Assembly (NCBI GenBank): GCA_016789785.1
Contig: JAEUQE010000074.1
Location: forward strand, 1-34,777
Direction of reading: 5' to 3'
DNA length: 34,777 nucleotides
Origin: Bryobacterales bacterium
Lineage (GTDB): Bacteria > Acidobacteriota > Terriglobia > Bryobacterales > Bryobacteraceae
Position numbers and translations under genes: made by a program. Below are positions 33,290-34,777 of the stretch, piece by piece. The first letter of the stretch is position 1. Each line of letters starts with the position of its first letter. The notes under the pieces were generated by a model that saw only the letters and a list, made by a program, of their open reading frames with translations, had not been told where the DNA came from and ran no database searches.

Positions 33290-34554
33290 TGGTACTGCTT
33301 TCGCTCGCCTATCATTCGCTGAAGAACCGTAAGCTCACCAGCCTGCTCACGGTGTTCTCCATCGCGCTCAGCGTGGCGCTGCTTGTGGGCGTGGAGCAGG
33401 TCCGTGTGGGTGCGCGCGAGAGCTTCTCGAACACGATCAGCCAGACCGATCTGATCGCCGGCGCCCGTGGCGGTAGCCTGCAACTGCTGCTCTACGCCGT
33501 CTTCCGCATGGGCAGCGCGACGAACAACATCCGCTACGAATCCTACGAGCACTTCAAACAACACCCCGCCGTGGCATGGACCATTCCTTACTCGCTCGGC
33601 GATTCGCATCGCGGCTACCGCGTGGTCGGGACCACCAATGAGTTCTACACACAGTACCGCTACCGCCGAGATCGTAAGATCGAGTTCGCGCAAGGCCGCA
33701 TGCCTGCTGACATCTTCGAAGTGGCGCTCGGTTCCGACGTGGCCGCGGCTCTCCAGTACAAGATTGGCCAGCCGGTCACGCTCACTCACGGCATCGCGCA
33801 AGGCCGCGGCATTCTCAATCACGACGACCGGCCGTTTCGCCTCACCGGCATCCTCGCCCGCACGGCCACACCGGTGGACCGGTCGCTCTACATCCCACTT
33901 GAAGGCATGGAAGCGATGCACATGGATTGGGGCGATGGTGCTCCCCCAATGCCTGGCGAAGAAACGCCCATCGAAAAGATCACGAAAGAGAACCTCCGCC
34001 CGAAACAAATCACGGCGTTCTTGTTGCGGGCGAAATCGCGCATCGACACCCTACGGTTACAGCGGGAAGTGAACACCTTTGAGGATGAGCCGATGATGGC
34101 GATCATCCCCGGCGTGGCACTCGGCGAATTGTGGCGCACCATCGGCTTTGCGGAAGATGTGCTCGCGGTGGTGACCATCTTCGTGCTGATCGTGGGCCTG
34201 TTGGGCATGCTGGTGTCGCTCTACACTGCGATTCAGGAGCGGCGCCGCGAGATGGCGATTCTGCGTGCAATCGGCGCCAGCCCCCGCAAGATCATCTTCC
34301 TGCTGGTAGTAGAATCAGGGTTGTTGTCGGCGGCAGGGACGGTGTTCGGAATCGTCCTGGTCTACGTGCTCACACTGCTCTCGCAACCGGTCATCGAACG
34401 GCAGTTCGGCATGTTTCTTCCGCTCACCGCGCCCACACGCACGTCCTGGATCTATCTCGGCGTGGTGGTGGCCGCGGGTTTGCTCATCGGGCTGGTGCCC
34501 GCTGTGAAGGCTTATCGCAATGCGCTCTCGGATGGACTTAGCGTTCGCTTGTAG
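33289..34554 (+). CDS. FtsX/MacB-type ABC transporter permease of the zinc locus
   Basis: 421 residues from the ATG at 33289. One N-terminal helix (about 16-36, LLTVFSIALSVALLVGVEQV), a large periplasmic domain (about 37-285), and three C-terminal helices (about 287-315, 335-362, 383-405) give the four-helix FtsX/MacB topology. The cytoplasmic coupling stretch 'QERRREMAILRAIGASPRKI' between helices 2 and 3 is the family signature. The periplasmic domain carries 'NHDDRPF' and an acidic/Met-rich part ('MHMDWGDG') which could bind metal; this is inference. It pairs with the ATPase encoded just upstream. The next gene begins within its last codons. Confidence 0.92.
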   Translation: MVLLSLAYHSLKNRKLTSLLTVFSIALSVALLVGVEQVRVGARESFSNTISQTDLIAGARGGSLQLLLYAVFRMGSATNNIRYESYEHFKQHPAVAWTIPYSLGDSHRGYRVVGTTNEFYTQYRYRRDRKIEFAQGRMPADIFEVALGSDVAAALQYKIGQPVTLTHGIAQGRGILNHDDRPFRLTGILARTATPVDRSLYIPLEGMEAMHMDWGDGAPPMPGEETPIEKITKENLRPKQITAFLLRAKSRIDTLRLQREVNTFEDEPMMAIIPGVALGELWRTIGFAEDVLAVVTIFVLIVGLLGMLVSLYTAIQERRREMAILRAIGASPRKIIFLLVVESGLLSAAGTVFGIVLVYVLTLLSQPVIERQFGMFLPLTAPTRTSWIYLGVVVAAGLLIGLVPAVKAYRNALSDGLSVRL

Positions 34555-34777
34555 ACGGCTCGCGTGCGCCATCAGCGTCGCGTCACTTTTCGCATGCGGC
34601 GGACCTCAGTTCAAAGCAGTGGAACAGGCTCCGGAAGAAGTCCGGCCGGCTCGTCCGCTGGCCTCCACAACCACACCCGCGGCAACCGAATCACAGCCGC
34701 AGGAAACCGCGCCGAAAGCGAGCGAAGTCCAATGGCGCACGTTGCGCGGGCTCAACCTGCAGACCGGAGCGGCGGAC
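34532..34777 (+). CDS. DUF3299 family lipoprotein, copy 3 (cut by right edge)
   Basis: The ATG at 34532 overlaps the permease gene by 23 bases in another frame. Its first residues form a lipoprotein signal, with basic RR then 'LACAISVASLFACGG', whose lipobox Cys is followed by Gly. A Pro/Thr/Ala-rich linker of about 45 residues leads to 'VQWRTLRGLNLQTGAAD' at the window end, the same opening as the DUF3299 copies at 31082 and 31630. So the operon holds three paralogues: anchored, secreted, and lipid-tethered. The DUF3299 gene of the Pseudomonas locus also follows the permease, so this copy may be the ancestral position. Confidence 0.8.
   Translation, partial: MDLAFACRRLACAISVASLFACGGPQFKAVEQAPEEVRPARPLASTTTPAATESQPQETAPKASEVQWRTLRGLNLQTGAAD

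Overview
The window looks like a chromosomal segment of an Acidobacteriota member, most like the Bryobacterales/Solibacter group. This rests on family content, not a database match: a very large carboxypeptidase-regulatory-domain TonB-receptor-like protein, secreted BACON-domain proteins, Cys-bearing SLH repeats, an ABC-2 permease fused to an M1 peptidase, and GC-rich coding on both strands.

Layout. (1) 2-2577: a secreted beta-propeller/BACON/repeat protein, cut by the left edge and split by an apparent one-base deletion. It is followed by a fragment of a tyrosine-recombinase N-terminus and a minus-strand tRNA-Val(UAC) with encoded CCA, which looks like the scar of an integrated element. (2) 2941-4112: two small genes, a secreted protein of unknown function and a SnoaL-like protein. 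(3) 4116-12826: two divergent operons sharing a control region with a perfect 10-bp inverted repeat. Leftward they encode a response regulator, a membrane HEAT-repeat protein and a processive GT2 glycosyltransferase. Rightward they encode a YaiO-like TPR/outer-membrane barrel, a TPR protein and a polytopic alkaline-phosphatase-superfamily enzyme. This is the best candidate for an undescribed system, probably synthesis, modification and export of a surface polysaccharide. (4) 13174-15506: a secreted BACON/SLH protein on the minus strand, also split by an apparent frameshift. (5) 15620-19084: the TonB-receptor-like protein. (6) 19120-20400: serS. (7) 20503-24969: an ABC ATPase with a permease/M1-peptidase fusion. 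(8) 25023-28243: a secreted glycoside-hydrolase-like protein overlapping a DapA-superfamily lyase gene. (9) 28367-30411: a CobW-type GTPase pseudogene that kept only its two ends, then btaA-btaB for betaine lipid. (10) 30489 to the right edge: a Fur/Zur-type regulator and a tightly overlapping operon of two DUF3299 proteins, a DUF2796 (ZrgA-like) protein, an ABC ATPase, an FtsX-like permease and a third, lipoprotein-type DUF3299 protein cut by the edge. By family knowledge this is a zinc-homeostasis transporter locus.

The window holds several signs of decay or assembly error (two single-base frameshifts, one internally deleted GTPase gene, one integrase stub). No CRISPR array, intact insertion sequence, rRNA or replication origin was seen. 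All functions are inferred from reading the translated sequence; no searches were run.
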